Source of the DNA: Actinoallomurus oryzae
Lineage (GTDB): Bacteria; Actinomycetota; Actinomycetes; Streptosporangiales; Streptosporangiaceae
Length of the DNA: 64,000 bases
Direction of reading: 5' to 3'
Assembly (NCBI RefSeq): GCF_039541955.1
Contig: NZ_BAABHF010000043.1
Coordinates: 1 to 64,000, forward strand
Shown here in pieces: positions 1 to 8,649 of the stretch. A program made the position numbers and the translations under genes. A model generated the notes under the pieces. That model saw only the letters and a list, made by a program, of their open reading frames with translations. It made no database searches and was not told the DNA's origin. Position 1 is the first letter of the stretch. Every line of letters begins with the position of its first letter.

Positions 1-72
1 AACGGCCAACCCGCCCACTCCGAACGCCTCACCCCAGAACTGATCATCCGCGCCTCCACCGACCCCGGATGA
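1..72 (+). CDS. C-terminal tail of a LacI-family transcriptional regulator (5' end outside window)
   Basis: Frame 1 is open from the window edge to TGA at 70-72 and encodes 23 residues ending in RLTPELIIRASTDPG. LacI/GalR regulators typically end in a segment of the form LPTELVVRxST, the last strand of the periplasmic-binding-like ligand domain, so this is most likely the end of such a repressor. The DNA-binding half and most of the ligand domain lie upstream of the window. The convergent monooxygenase gene ends six bases later. The identification rests on this short tail only. Confidence 0.6.
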   Translation, partial: NGQPAHSERLTPELIIRASTDPG

Positions 73-78
73 CCGGGG

Positions 79-1290
79 TCAGCTGCCTCTCGTGGCCGTG
101 TAGTCCTTGACGGTCATCGAGTCGTGCAGGCGCACACCCTTGGAGTTGAGGTGCGCCGCCGCGCGGCTGACTCCGGCGGGCAGGGCGGATACCAGCCGTA
201 CGCCCTGCGTCAGGGCCCAGAGGCCGGCGCGGGAGCCCGGGATGAGGCTCTTGGCCGCGGTCAGGGCGAACCTGCGGCTGCCCTGGACGAGATCCATGAT
301 CGCGTGCTCGTACGCGGGGAAGGCGCGTTCGTGGTCGCCTCGCGCCTCGGCCAGTTCGCCCGCGAGCACGTACGCGCCGAGGACGGCCAGGCTCGTGCTG
401 CCACCGACGGCGGGCCCGGGGCAGTAGCCGGCGTCGCCCGCGAGCGTCACCCGCCCCCGCGACCAGGTGTCCATGCGGAGCTGGGTGATCGAGTCGAAGT
501 AGAACGCCGGTGTGTCGTCGAGCAGGGCGAGCCAGCCGTCCACGTCGGCGTGCATCCCGGCGAACGCCTCGCGCAGGATCTCCTTCTGCCGCCGTGCGTC
601 GTGATGGTGGTAGTCCAGTTCGCGGGCGCTCCGGAACAGGAAGCTCACCCGCGCGTCGTCCAGCTGCCGCGCGCCGTACATGCCGGCCATCCGGCCGACG
701 TCGATGTGCCCGATCGACTCCCCGTCGAGATCCCGGTCGTTGGGCGCCGACATCACGGCCAGGTAGGCACCGATGAACCTGCTGAACCGGGACTCCTCGC
801 CGAAGACCAGGCGCCGCACGTTGGAGTGGAGCCCGTCCGCGCCGATCACCAGGTCGAAGCGCCGCGGCGCGCCGTTCTCGAAGGTCACCTCGCCGTCGTC
901 CGAGATGGAGGTGATGGAGTCGCCGAAGACGTACTCGGCGTCGTCGCGGGTGGCGTCGTAGTAGATCTCGCTCAGGTCGTCCCGCATGATCTCGACGTGC
1001 CGGTCGGAGGTGGCCTGGAACACCTTGGTGAGGTCCACGGTCACCGGCCGCCGGGCGCCCGGCCGGTGGACGGTCATCCGGTCCGTGCCGGTCTTCATCT
1101 CCTCGATGCGGGATATCACGCCCATCTTCTCGGAGATGTCCATGGCGGGTCTGAACAGGTCGACGGCGTGGCCGCCCGCCTTGCGCAGGCGGGGCGCGCG
1201 CTCGACCACCGTGACGGTGAAGCCGTACCTGGTCAGCCAGTAGGCCAGCACCGGCCCGGTGATGCTGGCGCCGGACACGAGGATGCGCAT
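79..1290 (-). CDS. FAD-dependent monooxygenase (PHBH/UbiH-type)
   Basis: 403 residues, the usual length for single-component flavin aromatic hydroxylases. The N-terminus has the FAD-binding Rossmann motif (GASITG, residues 7-12). The mid-protein DG motif (GADGLHSNVRR) and the C-terminal GD motif (VTLAGDAGYCPGPAVGGS) contact FAD and NAD(P)H in this family. It probably hydroxylates or epoxidises an aromatic or polyketide-like substrate; the substrate cannot be read from sequence. The ATG at 1290 follows AAGGAG at a good distance. It is divergent from a TetR gene, and the inverted repeat between them suggests repression by that regulator with the substrate as inducer. Tetracycline-degrading (TetX-like) or rifampicin monooxygenases are related alternatives. 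Confidence 0.85.
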   Translation of the reverse strand: MRILVSGASITGPVLAYWLTRYGFTVTVVERAPRLRKAGGHAVDLFRPAMDISEKMGVISRIEEMKTGTDRMTVHRPGARRPVTVDLTKVFQATSDRHVEIMRDDLSEIYYDATRDDAEYVFGDSITSISDDGEVTFENGAPRRFDLVIGADGLHSNVRRLVFGEESRFSRFIGAYLAVMSAPNDRDLDGESIGHIDVGRMAGMYGARQLDDARVSFLFRSARELDYHHHDARRQKEILREAFAGMHADVDGWLALLDDTPAFYFDSITQLRMDTWSRGRVTLAGDAGYCPGPAVGGSTSLAVLGAYVLAGELAEARGDHERAFPAYEHAIMDLVQGSRRFALTAAKSLIPGSRAGLWALTQGVRLVSALPAGVSRAAAHLNSKGVRLHDSMTVKDYTATRGS

Positions 1291-1300
1291 GAGACTCCTT

Positions 1301-1348
1301 ACTTAACGATAGGTAAGGAGCCGCATCGTAGCTTACCTATCGTTAAGT
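1301..1348. promoter_or_regulatory. Perfect 17-bp inverted repeat, probable TetR operator
   Basis: ACTTAACGATAGGTAAG at 1301-1317 is repeated as its exact reverse complement at 1332-1348. Each arm is itself a partial palindrome (CTTA-C...G-TAAG), as expected for a site bound by a TetR dimer, so the region could hold two dimers. It fills the space between the divergent monooxygenase and TetR genes and touches the monooxygenase ribosome-binding site, so binding would block both promoters. Confidence 0.75.
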
Positions 1349-1356
1349 CAGCTAGT

Positions 1357-1920
1357 GTGAGATCCGTGCCCAAGCCGTCCGACACCAAGCAGCGCATCCA
1401 GATGGTCGCGCGGGAGCTGTTCGCCGAGAAGGGCGTGCAGAAGACCAGCCTGCAGGAGATCGCGAACCGGCTCGGCATCACCAAACCGGCGCTGTACTAC
1501 CACTTCGCCTCACGCGAGGACCTGGTGCGCAGCATCGTGCAACCGCTGATCGACGACGGCGAGGCGTTCGTCTCGCAGCAGGAGGCGCTGGACGAGGTGG
1601 AGCCGCGGGCTCTGCTCGAGGGCTACTTCGACTTCCACCACCGGCACCGCGACGGCATCGTGTTCGTCCTGACGGAGCTGACCACGCTGACCGAACTCGG
1701 CCTGACCGAGACGGTGCTGACCTGGCGCGAGCGGCTCGCGACCCTGCTGTTCGGCCCCGAGCCCACGCTCGACCAGGCGACCCGGGCCGCGCTGGCCCTG
1801 GGCGGGCTCCAGGACTGCACGATCCAGTTCCCGCACGTGCCGACCGAACCACTGCGCAAGGCCACCGTCGACGCCGCCTGCGCCGCACTCGGGCTCTGCG
1901 AGGACGGTCTGGCCGGGTGA
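1357..1920 (+). CDS. TetR/AcrR-family transcriptional regulator
   Basis: 187 residues from GTG 1357 (a second GTG is at 1366). The N-terminal HTH is typical of TetR: TKQRIQMVARELFAEKGV, then SLQEIANRLGITKPALYYHF, at about residues 8-52. The rest is a helical ligand-binding domain without a recognisable subfamily. The open frame continues far upstream of 1357, but that part is antisense to the monooxygenase and is not coding. Divergent placement and the adjacent perfect inverted repeat make it the likely local repressor of itself and the monooxygenase. Confidence 0.85.
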   Translation: MRSVPKPSDTKQRIQMVARELFAEKGVQKTSLQEIANRLGITKPALYYHFASREDLVRSIVQPLIDDGEAFVSQQEALDEVEPRALLEGYFDFHHRHRDGIVFVLTELTTLTELGLTETVLTWRERLATLLFGPEPTLDQATRAALALGGLQDCTIQFPHVPTEPLRKATVDAACAALGLCEDGLAG

Positions 1921-1936
1921 CCGCCGATCCGCCTGG

Positions 1937-2407
1937 TCAGGACGACACGCCGGCCGGGCCGGGCCACACGTACGGCAGGTCGGCGGGGACCCCGGGAAAG
2001 AGAGGGCCGTAGTAAGCCGGGTCCTTGCGCACCAGGGCCGACTGGTGGCTGCGGTGGAACTCCGGATCGCCCAGCCAGCGGGGCAGAGCGCCGGCCCGGC
2101 CGAGCGCGGCCTGGCTCCGGGGCGCGTCGAGATCGAACGTCGCGCGCAGCTCCGCCACCAGCGCGGCGGCGCACGTGTCACGCCGGCCCGCGCGGCACCA
2201 CTGGCGGCAGATCTCCAGGCCGTAGCGGGTCAGCGCCTCCTCACAACCCGCCCACATCCGCACCGCCGGATGATGCCGCCAGCCGTAGCCCGGCACGGTT
2301 AGACCGCGCAACACCTGCAACGCCTCGACCCGCTGCTTGCCCAGCCGCCGCTGGTCGAGCACCCGAGCGCTGGCGGCGAAGCCGGCATACGGCAGAAATG
2401 TCTGCAC
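1937..2407 (-). CDS. MSMEG_6728-family protein (pyrimidine-dimer glycosylase-like fold)
   Basis: 156 residues from GTG 2407, chosen because AGGAGG lies four bases upstream and because family members start MQTFLPY. Conserved blocks include RVLDQRRLGKQRVEALQVLR near residue 15 and the PGYGWRHHPAVRMW segment. The family is related to T4 endonuclease V-type (pyrimidine dimer DNA glycosylase) proteins, but its role in actinobacteria is not established, so a DNA-repair function is only inferred. The frame stays open far upstream on this strand; that part overlaps the sigma-factor gene antisense and is rejected. It is convergent with the TetR gene, 16 bp apart. Confidence 0.8.
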   Translation of the reverse strand: MQTFLPYAGFAASARVLDQRRLGKQRVEALQVLRGLTVPGYGWRHHPAVRMWAGCEEALTRYGLEICRQWCRAGRRDTCAAALVAELRATFDLDAPRSQAALGRAGALPRWLGDPEFHRSHQSALVRKDPAYYGPLFPGVPADLPYVWPGPAGVSS

Positions 2408-2663
2408 GGCGCCTCCTGTCCCCATGGCGCCGGACACGCTCGGCGACGCAGAAGACGCGACGAAGACGTACGCCGCGCAGGCGACTCCGGCACCGACCAC
2501 GCGCCCCCGACGGAACGCCGCCCGCCCCCGGCCGGCGGGCCGATCCTGTCCTCCGGCCAGGCTATCGTCCGACGCATACGGAACCGCCCAGGTCATCCGG
2601 CCGGGGCGACCCAAGCCGTCGGAAGGGAGCGCCGGTGAGCGCGATCTCAGGTAGGGCGGGGCG

Positions 2664-3908
2664 GTGAGTGAGGAGTCTCTGGAGGGCCTGCTGCGTCGCC
2701 TCGCGCCGCAGGTGCTCGGGGCGCTCATGCGGCGGCACGGGGCGCTGGATCCCTGTGAGGACGCCGCGCAGGAGGCGCTGCTCGCCGCCGCCACCCAGTG
2801 GCCGCAGGACGGTGTTCCGGACAATCCGTACGGCTGGCTGGTCACCGTCGCCACGCGGCGGCTCGTCGACTGGGTGCGCAGCGACAGCGCCCGGCGCCGG
2901 CGCGAGGACGCCGACCTGTTCACCACGCCGCCGTCGATGCGCGTCGCCCCGCCCGCCGACGAGCCGCCGGCGGGCCGGGACGACTCGCTCACGCTGCTGT
3001 TCCTGTGCTGCCACCCGGCGCTCTCCCCGCCCTCGCAGATCGCGCTCACCCTGCGCGCGGTCGGCGGTCTGACCACGGCCGAGATCGCCCGGGCGTTCCT
3101 CGTGCCCGAGGCGACGATGGCGCAGCGCATCAGCCGCGCCAAGCAGACCATCCGCAAGGCCGGGGCGACCTTCTCCCTGCCCCCGCCGAACGAGCGCGAG
3201 GAGCGGCTGCGGGCGGTGCTGCACGCGCTCTACCTCATGCTCACCGAGGGGCACACCACGACCGCCGGGCCGGTGTTGCAACGGCACGACCTCACCGGCG
3301 ACGCCCTGCGCCTGACCCGCCTGCTGCACCGGCTGCTGCCGGACCACGGCGAGGTGGCGGGGCTGCTGGCGCTGATCCTGCTCACCGAGGCGCGCCGCGA
3401 CGCGCGTACCCGCGAGGACGGTTCGCTGATCCCGCTGGCCGAGCAGGACCGCGGCGGGTGGGACCGCGCGCTCATCGAGGAGGGCGTCGCGATCGTCACC
3501 GCGGCGCTGTCGGGCGACGACCGGCTCGGGCCGTACCAGATCCAGGCGGCGATCGCCGCGGTGCACGACGAGGCCCCGAGCGCCGAGGAGACGGACTGGC
3601 CGCAGATCGTCGCGCTGTTCCGCCTGCTGGAGGGCATCGCACCGGGGCCGATGGTGACGTTGAACCGGGCCGTCGCCGTCGCGATGGTGGACGGGCCGGA
3701 GGCCGGGTTGAAGATCGTGGACCCGCTGGAGGCGGACGAGCGGATGGCCCGGCACCACCGGCTCCATGCCGTACGCGGCCACCTGCTGGAACGGGCCGGC
3801 CGGCCGGACGAGGCCCGCGAGAGCTACCGCACGGCCGCGCGGTACGCGGAGAGCGCGCCGGAGAAGCGTTACCTCCAGGACCGCGCGGAGGCCGTCACCA
3901 GCGGTTGA
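2664..3908 (+). CDS. ECF sigma factor with C-terminal extension (ECF42/DUF6596 type)
   Basis: 414 residues, much longer than a minimal ECF sigma. Sigma region 2 covers about residues 10-80. Region 4 (LTTAEIARAFLVPEATMAQRISRAKQTIR) is near 135-165. A helical C-terminal domain follows, with the LGPYQIQAAIAAVH block typical of ECF42 sigmas. In that group the C-terminal domain controls activity instead of a separate anti-sigma factor, and the partner is usually a DGPF/YCII protein encoded just upstream; none is present here. The GTG at 2664 overlaps the TGA of a possible 10-codon ORF (GTG 2635, with GGAAGGGAG upstream), suggesting translational coupling. The target regulon is unknown. Confidence 0.85.
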   Translation: MSEESLEGLLRRLAPQVLGALMRRHGALDPCEDAAQEALLAAATQWPQDGVPDNPYGWLVTVATRRLVDWVRSDSARRRREDADLFTTPPSMRVAPPADEPPAGRDDSLTLLFLCCHPALSPPSQIALTLRAVGGLTTAEIARAFLVPEATMAQRISRAKQTIRKAGATFSLPPPNEREERLRAVLHALYLMLTEGHTTTAGPVLQRHDLTGDALRLTRLLHRLLPDHGEVAGLLALILLTEARRDARTREDGSLIPLAEQDRGGWDRALIEEGVAIVTAALSGDDRLGPYQIQAAIAAVHDEAPSAEETDWPQIVALFRLLEGIAPGPMVTLNRAVAVAMVDGPEAGLKIVDPLEADERMARHHRLHAVRGHLLERAGRPDEARESYRTAARYAESAPEKRYLQDRAEAVTSG

Positions 3909-3969
3909 GCAGAAATGTCGGACTCCGTCCGTACGGTGGTGGGTCGGGGAACCGAGGTGAGGGGCCACC

Positions 3970-4809
3970 GTGACGACCGACGCCGCCATCCGACCGCGCC
4001 GTGCCGAGCTGGCCGGCTTCCTCAAGACTCGCCGGGCCCGGCTGAGCCCCGAGGAGGTCGGCCTGCCGCCGGCACCTCGCCGCCGCACACCGGGGCTGCG
4101 GCGCGAGGAGGTCGCGATGCTCGCCGGCGTCGGCGTCACGTGGTACACCTGGCTCGAGCAGGGCCGCCCGATCAACGCGAGCGGCCAGGTGCTCGACGCC
4201 GTGGCCCGCACGCTGCGGCTCGACCGGGCCGAGCGGGAGCATCTCTACCGCCTCGCCGAGGCCACCCCGCTGCGCGCCTGGGACGCCGCGACCGCCGTCT
4301 CCGACGCGGTGCGCGGCGTCCTCCACGGCCTCGACCCGATGCCCGCCACGCTGATCAACAGCCGCTTCGACATCATCGAGTCCAACACCGCGCACCTCTC
4401 CCTGTTCGCCGAGTGGCACGCCCTGCCGTGCGTCCACAAGAACCTCCTGTGGTGCTGCGTGACCGAGCCGCGGGCACGCGAGTGGTTCCTCGACTACGAG
4501 CGGGAGATCCCCTATCTCGTAGCGCGGCTGCGCTCGTCGTACGGCCGGCACATCGGCGACCCGTCGTGGGAGGAGGACCTCCGCCGTCTCCGGGAGATCA
4601 GCCCGGAATTCGCCGAGCTGTGGTCCCGGCACGAGGTGGCCGAGCCGAGGGATCGCGTGCTGCGGTTCCGGCACCCGGCCGCGGGCGAGCTGACCTTCAA
4701 CCGGACCGAGCTGACCTTTCCGGCCGCCGCCGGTCTGTCCATCGCCGTCTACACGCCGCGGGACGGATCCACCCGCGAACGCCTCCGCCTCACGCGCACA
4801 CCCGGCTAA
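3970..4809 (+). CDS. Helix-turn-helix regulator with MmyB-like ligand-binding domain
   Basis: 279 residues. The N-terminus (about 8-85) is the XRE-type HTH of MmyB regulators, with the typical RRTPGLRREEVAMLAG and VGVTWYTWLEQGR motifs. The remainder (about 105-275) is the MmyB PAS-like ligand domain, which binds fatty-acid-like ligands in the characterised member; the ligand here is unknown. The GTG at 3970 sits in a GGGGCCACC context without a strong Shine-Dalgarno. Such regulators usually control an adjacent oxidoreductase or exporter gene, here plausibly the MFS exporter 311 bp downstream. Confidence 0.85.
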   Translation: MTTDAAIRPRRAELAGFLKTRRARLSPEEVGLPPAPRRRTPGLRREEVAMLAGVGVTWYTWLEQGRPINASGQVLDAVARTLRLDRAEREHLYRLAEATPLRAWDAATAVSDAVRGVLHGLDPMPATLINSRFDIIESNTAHLSLFAEWHALPCVHKNLLWCCVTEPRAREWFLDYEREIPYLVARLRSSYGRHIGDPSWEEDLRRLREISPEFAELWSRHEVAEPRDRVLRFRHPAAGELTFNRTELTFPAAAGLSIAVYTPRDGSTRERLRLTRTPG

Positions 4810-5120
4810 GCCCCCATATAGAGCTTTCAACCGGGGGACGTCACGAGGTCGTGACTGAGCCGCCCGCCGCCACGGGCAACCTGCCGACCAGCGCGTTACT
4901 TCGGCAGCGCGGGCCGCCGATATGCGGATGGTGAAGGGCGACCGTGCGGGACACCGAGACCGGTGGCGCCACCGGCTCCTGACGAGGCAGCGTCGCCCCG
5001 TCCGCGTACCGCGCCGATCGTTCTGTCACACCCGCTCACAGGTCCGTGTCACCCAGTCGCATTTTCTGGGAGTAGCATACGATTTAGTAGTTGACTTTCA
5101 AAAGATGGCGAGGTGTCACG
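4810..5120. other. 311-bp intergenic region before the MFS exporter
   Basis: No credible gene. The first 20 bp contain CCCCC...GGGGG arms with a 17-nt loop, a weak possible terminator for the MmyB gene. The last 60 bp are AT-richer and hold AGTAG twice (5072-5076 and 5086-5090) flanking TACGAT, a possible -10 element, followed by TTGACT at 5091. This stretch is the likely promoter or operator of the exporter. Confidence 0.45.
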
Positions 5121-6653
5121 ATGGCCTCAGGGATGCGGCGTTGGTGGGCGGTCGGGGCGATGGTGCTCGCGGTGCTGGCGGTCGGGTTCGACGTGACGAT
5201 CCTCAGCCTGGCGCTGCCGGCCCTCGCGACCGGGCTCGATGCCTCCACCTCCGAGCTCCAGTGGTTCGTCGCCGCGTACACCCTGGTGTTCGCCGCCGCG
5301 ATGATCCCCGGAGGCATGCTCGGCGACCGGTTCGGCCGTAAGAAGATGCTGGTCACCGCGCTGGTCGTGTTCGGCGTCAGTTCCCTGGCGGCGGCGTACG
5401 CCCCGTCGGCCGGAGCGTTCATCGCCGCGCGGGCCGTGCTGGGGCTCGGCGGCGCGGTGATCCTGCCGATGGTGCTCGGTGTCGTGCCGACGCTGTTCGA
5501 CGCTCGCGAGCGGCGGCGGGCGATCGCCATGGTCATGACGGCGGCCATGGTCGGCTATCCGGTCGGGCCGATCCTCGGCGGCTGGCTGCTCGGCCACTTC
5601 TGGTGGGGGTCGGTCTTCCTCATCAACGTGCCCGTCGTCGTGCTGGCGGTGGCCGCCGTCCTCGCGTGGCTGCCCGAGTCGCGTGCGGCGCGGGCGCGGC
5701 GGCTCGACCTGCCCGGCATCGCGACCTCCAGCGTCGCCCTCGCCGCTCTCACGTACGGCGTGATCCAGGCCGGGCAGTACGGCTGGGGCGACGTGACGTC
5801 CGTCGTGCCGCTCGCCGGAGGCGTCGTGCTCATCGCCGTCTTCGTGCTGTGCGAGCGCCGGACCGGCGAACCGCTGGTCGACCTCCGCCTATTCCGCGAG
5901 ACGGGGTTCACGGTGGGCACGCTGCTCAGCACGGCGGTGAACTTCGTCATGTTCGGGGTCCTGTTCGCGGTGCCGCAGTACTTCCAGGCGGTCCTCGGCA
6001 CCGACGCGATGGGCGGCGGCGTACGGCTCCTCCCGCTGATCGGCGGGATGCTGGCGAGCGCGGTGGTGGCCGACCGGTTCGCGGCGCGGGCGGGCGCGCG
6101 GGGCGCGGTCTGCCTCGGGTTCGCGCTGCTGGCCGGCGCCATGTTCGGCGGAGCCACGACGGCCGCGGACAGCGGGTTCGGCCTGGCCGCCGCCTGGACG
6201 ACCGTCGCGGGTCTCGGGCTCGGCTTCGTGATGCCGGTCGCCATGGACGCCGCCATCGGCACGCTGGACGAGGAGCGGAGCGGTGTGGGGTCGGCGCTCA
6301 TCCAGGCCGTGCGCATGGTCGGCGGCAGCCTCGGCGCGGCGATCCTGGGTTCGGTCCTCAACGCCGGTTACCGCGGGCGCCTGGACCTCACCGGGCTCGC
6401 CCCGTCCGCGGCGCGGGCCGTACGCGAGGGCGTCTACGGCGGTCTGGAGGTGGCGCACCGCACCGGGCGGGAGGCGCTCGCCGGGCAGGTACGCGCGGCG
6501 TACACGCACGGCATGGACCTGTTGCTCGTCGTCTCCGCCGTCCTCGGCCTGCTCTGCGCGCTGGGCGCCCTGCTCCTGCCGTCGCGGCGTGCCGGTCGGG
6601 TTGGGCCGGCCGGCTCCGAACGGCCACAATCGGACCATGAGGCAGCCGTCTGA
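5121..6653 (+). CDS. MFS exporter, DHA2 (EmrB/QacA) family, 14 transmembrane segments
   Basis: 510 residues from ATG 5121, which follows GAGG at seven bases; a TTG 30 bp upstream lacks a ribosome-binding site. Drug:H+ antiporter motifs are visible: motif A-like GDRFGRKKMLV after TM2, motif C-like GYPVGPILGGWLLG in TM5, and the DVTILSLALPAL segment in TM1 typical of DHA2. It is predicted to export drugs or a small metabolite through the cytoplasmic membrane. The TetR gene starts inside its 3' end, and the MmyB regulator lies upstream, so both are candidate regulators. The substrate is unknown. Confidence 0.9.
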   Translation: MASGMRRWWAVGAMVLAVLAVGFDVTILSLALPALATGLDASTSELQWFVAAYTLVFAAAMIPGGMLGDRFGRKKMLVTALVVFGVSSLAAAYAPSAGAFIAARAVLGLGGAVILPMVLGVVPTLFDARERRRAIAMVMTAAMVGYPVGPILGGWLLGHFWWGSVFLINVPVVVLAVAAVLAWLPESRAARARRLDLPGIATSSVALAALTYGVIQAGQYGWGDVTSVVPLAGGVVLIAVFVLCERRTGEPLVDLRLFRETGFTVGTLLSTAVNFVMFGVLFAVPQYFQAVLGTDAMGGGVRLLPLIGGMLASAVVADRFAARAGARGAVCLGFALLAGAMFGGATTAADSGFGLAAAWTTVAGLGLGFVMPVAMDAAIGTLDEERSGVGSALIQAVRMVGGSLGAAILGSVLNAGYRGRLDLTGLAPSAARAVREGVYGGLEVAHRTGREALAGQVRAAYTHGMDLLLVVSAVLGLLCALGALLLPSRRAGRVGPAGSERPQSDHEAAV

Positions 6654-7248
6654 GTCCACGGGGCTACGGGAACGCAAGAAGGCACGGACCCGGGCCACGA
6701 TCCAGGAGCACGCCCTGCGCCTGTTCCTCGCGCAGGGCTATGACGCCACCACCGTGGAGCAGATCGCCGAGGCGGCCGAGGTCTCCCCCAGCACGGTCTT
6801 CCGCTACTTCCCGACCAAGGAAGACCTGGTCATCACCGACGACTACGACCCGGTGCTGATCGCCGCCTTCGCCGCCCAGCCGGCCGGGCTGAGCCCGATC
6901 CAGGTGCTGCGGAACGCCATACGAATGACGTTGGACGACATGCCGGCCGCCGAGCTCGCCTTCCACCGCGAACGCATGATGCTCGCGATCTCCGTACCGG
7001 CGCTCTGGGGCGCCAGTCTCCGCAACGTCACCGACGCCCTGCGGTTGCTGACCGAGATGGTGGCCGCGCGGGAGGAGCTCCCGGTGGACGACGCGGCGGT
7101 CCGTACGTTCAGCGGCGCGGTGCTGGGCGTGTTCATCGACATCATGCTCCGCTGGCCGCGGGATCCGGACATGGATCTCGGCGCCACGATCGACCGCGCG
7201 CTCGCCCACGTCGAGGCCGGCCTGCCGTTTCCGCCGAAGAACGGTTGA
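6637..7248 (+). CDS. TetR/AcrR-family transcriptional regulator
   Basis: 203 residues from ATG 6637, overlapping the exporter by 17 bp and so probably translationally coupled to it. The HTH is classic TetR: RTRATIQEHALRLFLAQGYDATTVEQIAEAAEVSPSTVFRYFPTKEDLV, residues 15-63 (given as consecutive motifs). The C-terminal domain resembles that of MftR-like regulators. Being co-transcribed with the exporter, it probably responds to the exported compound and represses the operon. A long in-frame extension upstream overlaps the exporter in another frame and is not coding. Confidence 0.85.
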   Translation: MRQPSESTGLRERKKARTRATIQEHALRLFLAQGYDATTVEQIAEAAEVSPSTVFRYFPTKEDLVITDDYDPVLIAAFAAQPAGLSPIQVLRNAIRMTLDDMPAAELAFHRERMMLAISVPALWGASLRNVTDALRLLTEMVAAREELPVDDAAVRTFSGAVLGVFIDIMLRWPRDPDMDLGATIDRALAHVEAGLPFPPKNG

Positions 7249-7250
7249 CG

Positions 7251-7290
7251 CGGAAACGGGCCCGGCGCCGTGGCGCCGGGCCCGTTTCCG
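7251..7290. terminator. Bidirectional hairpin terminator between convergent genes
   Basis: CGGAAACGGGCCCGGCGCC (7251-7269) pairs perfectly with 7272-7290: a 19-bp stem apart from a tight loop at its tip. It lies right after the TetR stop and just before the end of the convergent S53 peptidase gene, so it can terminate both. There is no long T-tract, as is usual in high-GC actinobacteria. Confidence 0.85.
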
Positions 7291-7300
7291 TGTGCGTGTC

Positions 7301-8473
7301 TCAGAAGGCTCCGGTGCCGTTCGGCGTGCCGAGGCCGGTCGGGCCGTCCCAGCCGGCCCGCGCGGTGCAGAGCTGCGCGGTCGAGCAGGAGCCGTTGGAC
7401 CCGGACGTCACGTCGAACAGGGCGTCCTTGTGGGCGTACGGCGTGTTGTTGTCGACGTCGGAGGCGTTGCCGGCGAGACCGTACACGCCGCCGATGATCG
7501 GCGCGGCGACGCTGGTGCCGCCGAAGACCATCCAGCCGCTCTGGCCCTGGTAGGCGGTGCTGTCGTAGACGGCGACGCCGGTGGCCGGGTCGGCCACGGC
7601 GGAGACGTCGGCGACGGCGCGCCCGGAGCAGCCGGTGTCGGCGTCCGCCTGGCCCGACAGCGCTGGGTTCTGGTCCGAGCAGCCGCTGCCCGCGCCGTCC
7701 CAGACGGTCTCGTCCCAGCCGCGGCTGTTGCTCGCCTTCTTCAGCGAGGTGCCGCCGACCGCCGTGACGTACTGCGAGGAGGCCGGGTACTCCACGCCGT
7801 AGCCCGAGTCACCGGAGCTGACCGTCATCGCGACGCCGGGGTGGTTGTAGTACGAGCCGTAGTCGTCGTCGGAGGCGTCCGAGCCGCCGTAGCTGTTGCT
7901 GACGACGTTCGCGAGCCCGGCGGCCGTGTTCACCGCCGTGCCGAGGTCGGCGAAGGACGCGGAGTCCGCCTCGACCAGGACGATCTTGCAGTTCGGGCAG
8001 ACCGCGGAGACCATGTCCAGGTCCAGGGAGATCTCCTGCGCCCAGCCGCCATCCGTCTTCGGGTAGGACGTGCCGCCGTTCTGGTCGACCTTCTTGAAGC
8101 AGCCGTTCGCGGTCGTGCAGGCCGGCAGGCCGTACTGGCTGCGGTAGACACCGAGGTCGGCCTCTGCGGTCGGGGCGTCGTAGGCGTCGACGATCGCGAC
8201 CGTCTGGCCCGAACCGGCGCTGGAGGACGGCAGCTTGTACGCGCCCTGCAGGTCGGCCGGGGCGAGCCCGGACGGGGCCGCGGCCTTCTCCCGCAGCGAC
8301 CTGGCGCTCATGGCGATGTCGCTGCGGACGAGCGCCGTGCAGCTCGCCCGTCCCTTGTGCACGGTGGCGCACGCGTGGTGGTAGGGCACCGCCGCCTGGG
8401 CCGGTGCGGTGAGGAAGGGGACCAGGGCGAGGATCAGTCCGCCCAGCACGGTCCCGGTGATGCGTCGTCGCAT
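7301..8473 (-). CDS. Secreted S53 (sedolisin-like) serine peptidase, paralogue 1
   Basis: 390 residues with a Sec signal peptide (positively charged start, hydrophobic core to about residue 27, AQA cleavage site). The sedolisin triad is recognisable: Glu and Asp in WAQEISLDLDMV, Asp in the SGDSGYG oxyanion motif, and the nucleophilic Ser in FGGTSVAAP. The C-terminus has the calcium-site pattern DVTSGSNGSC...GWDGPTGLGTP. The propeptide is only about 60 residues, far shorter than the roughly 180-residue Pro-kumamolisin domain. Paired cysteines suggest an extracellular disulfide-bonded enzyme. It is adjacent to a close paralogue on the same strand, suggesting local duplication. Confidence 0.88.
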   Translation of the reverse strand: MRRRITGTVLGGLILALVPFLTAPAQAAVPYHHACATVHKGRASCTALVRSDIAMSARSLREKAAAPSGLAPADLQGAYKLPSSSAGSGQTVAIVDAYDAPTAEADLGVYRSQYGLPACTTANGCFKKVDQNGGTSYPKTDGGWAQEISLDLDMVSAVCPNCKIVLVEADSASFADLGTAVNTAAGLANVVSNSYGGSDASDDDYGSYYNHPGVAMTVSSGDSGYGVEYPASSQYVTAVGGTSLKKASNSRGWDETVWDGAGSGCSDQNPALSGQADADTGCSGRAVADVSAVADPATGVAVYDSTAYQGQSGWMVFGGTSVAAPIIGGVYGLAGNASDVDNNTPYAHKDALFDVTSGSNGSCSTAQLCTARAGWDGPTGLGTPNGTGAF

Positions 8474-8596
8474 GTGCTCTCCTTCTCAAGAGCGAGCGGG
8501 GGGTACGACGCGACGATCTTTACACGATCCTTACCAAGGACAACAGGGACGAATTACGGATTAGTGCTGTCAACATCCCCCTCGTCTAAAGAGAAC

Positions 8597-8634
8597 GGCC
8601 GTACGCGGCTCTCCGGAAAGAGCCACGTACGGCC
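8597..8634. terminator. Strong hairpin downstream of S53 peptidase paralogue 2
   Basis: A 16-bp stem with one mismatch (8597-8612 with 8619-8634), with arms of the form GGCCGTACG-GGCTCT and a six-base loop. It lies 16 bp past the stop codon of the minus-strand peptidase gene. On that strand it is followed by GTTCTCTTTA, a partly T-rich run. It should separate the two peptidase genes into different transcripts. Confidence 0.8.
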
Positions 8635-8649
8635 TGGTCAAACCGACTG

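Noticed and set aside
124..1356. Long plus-strand frame continuing into the TetR gene
   Set aside because: It is antisense to the FAD monooxygenase, which has all family motifs; the TetR gene starts at 1357.
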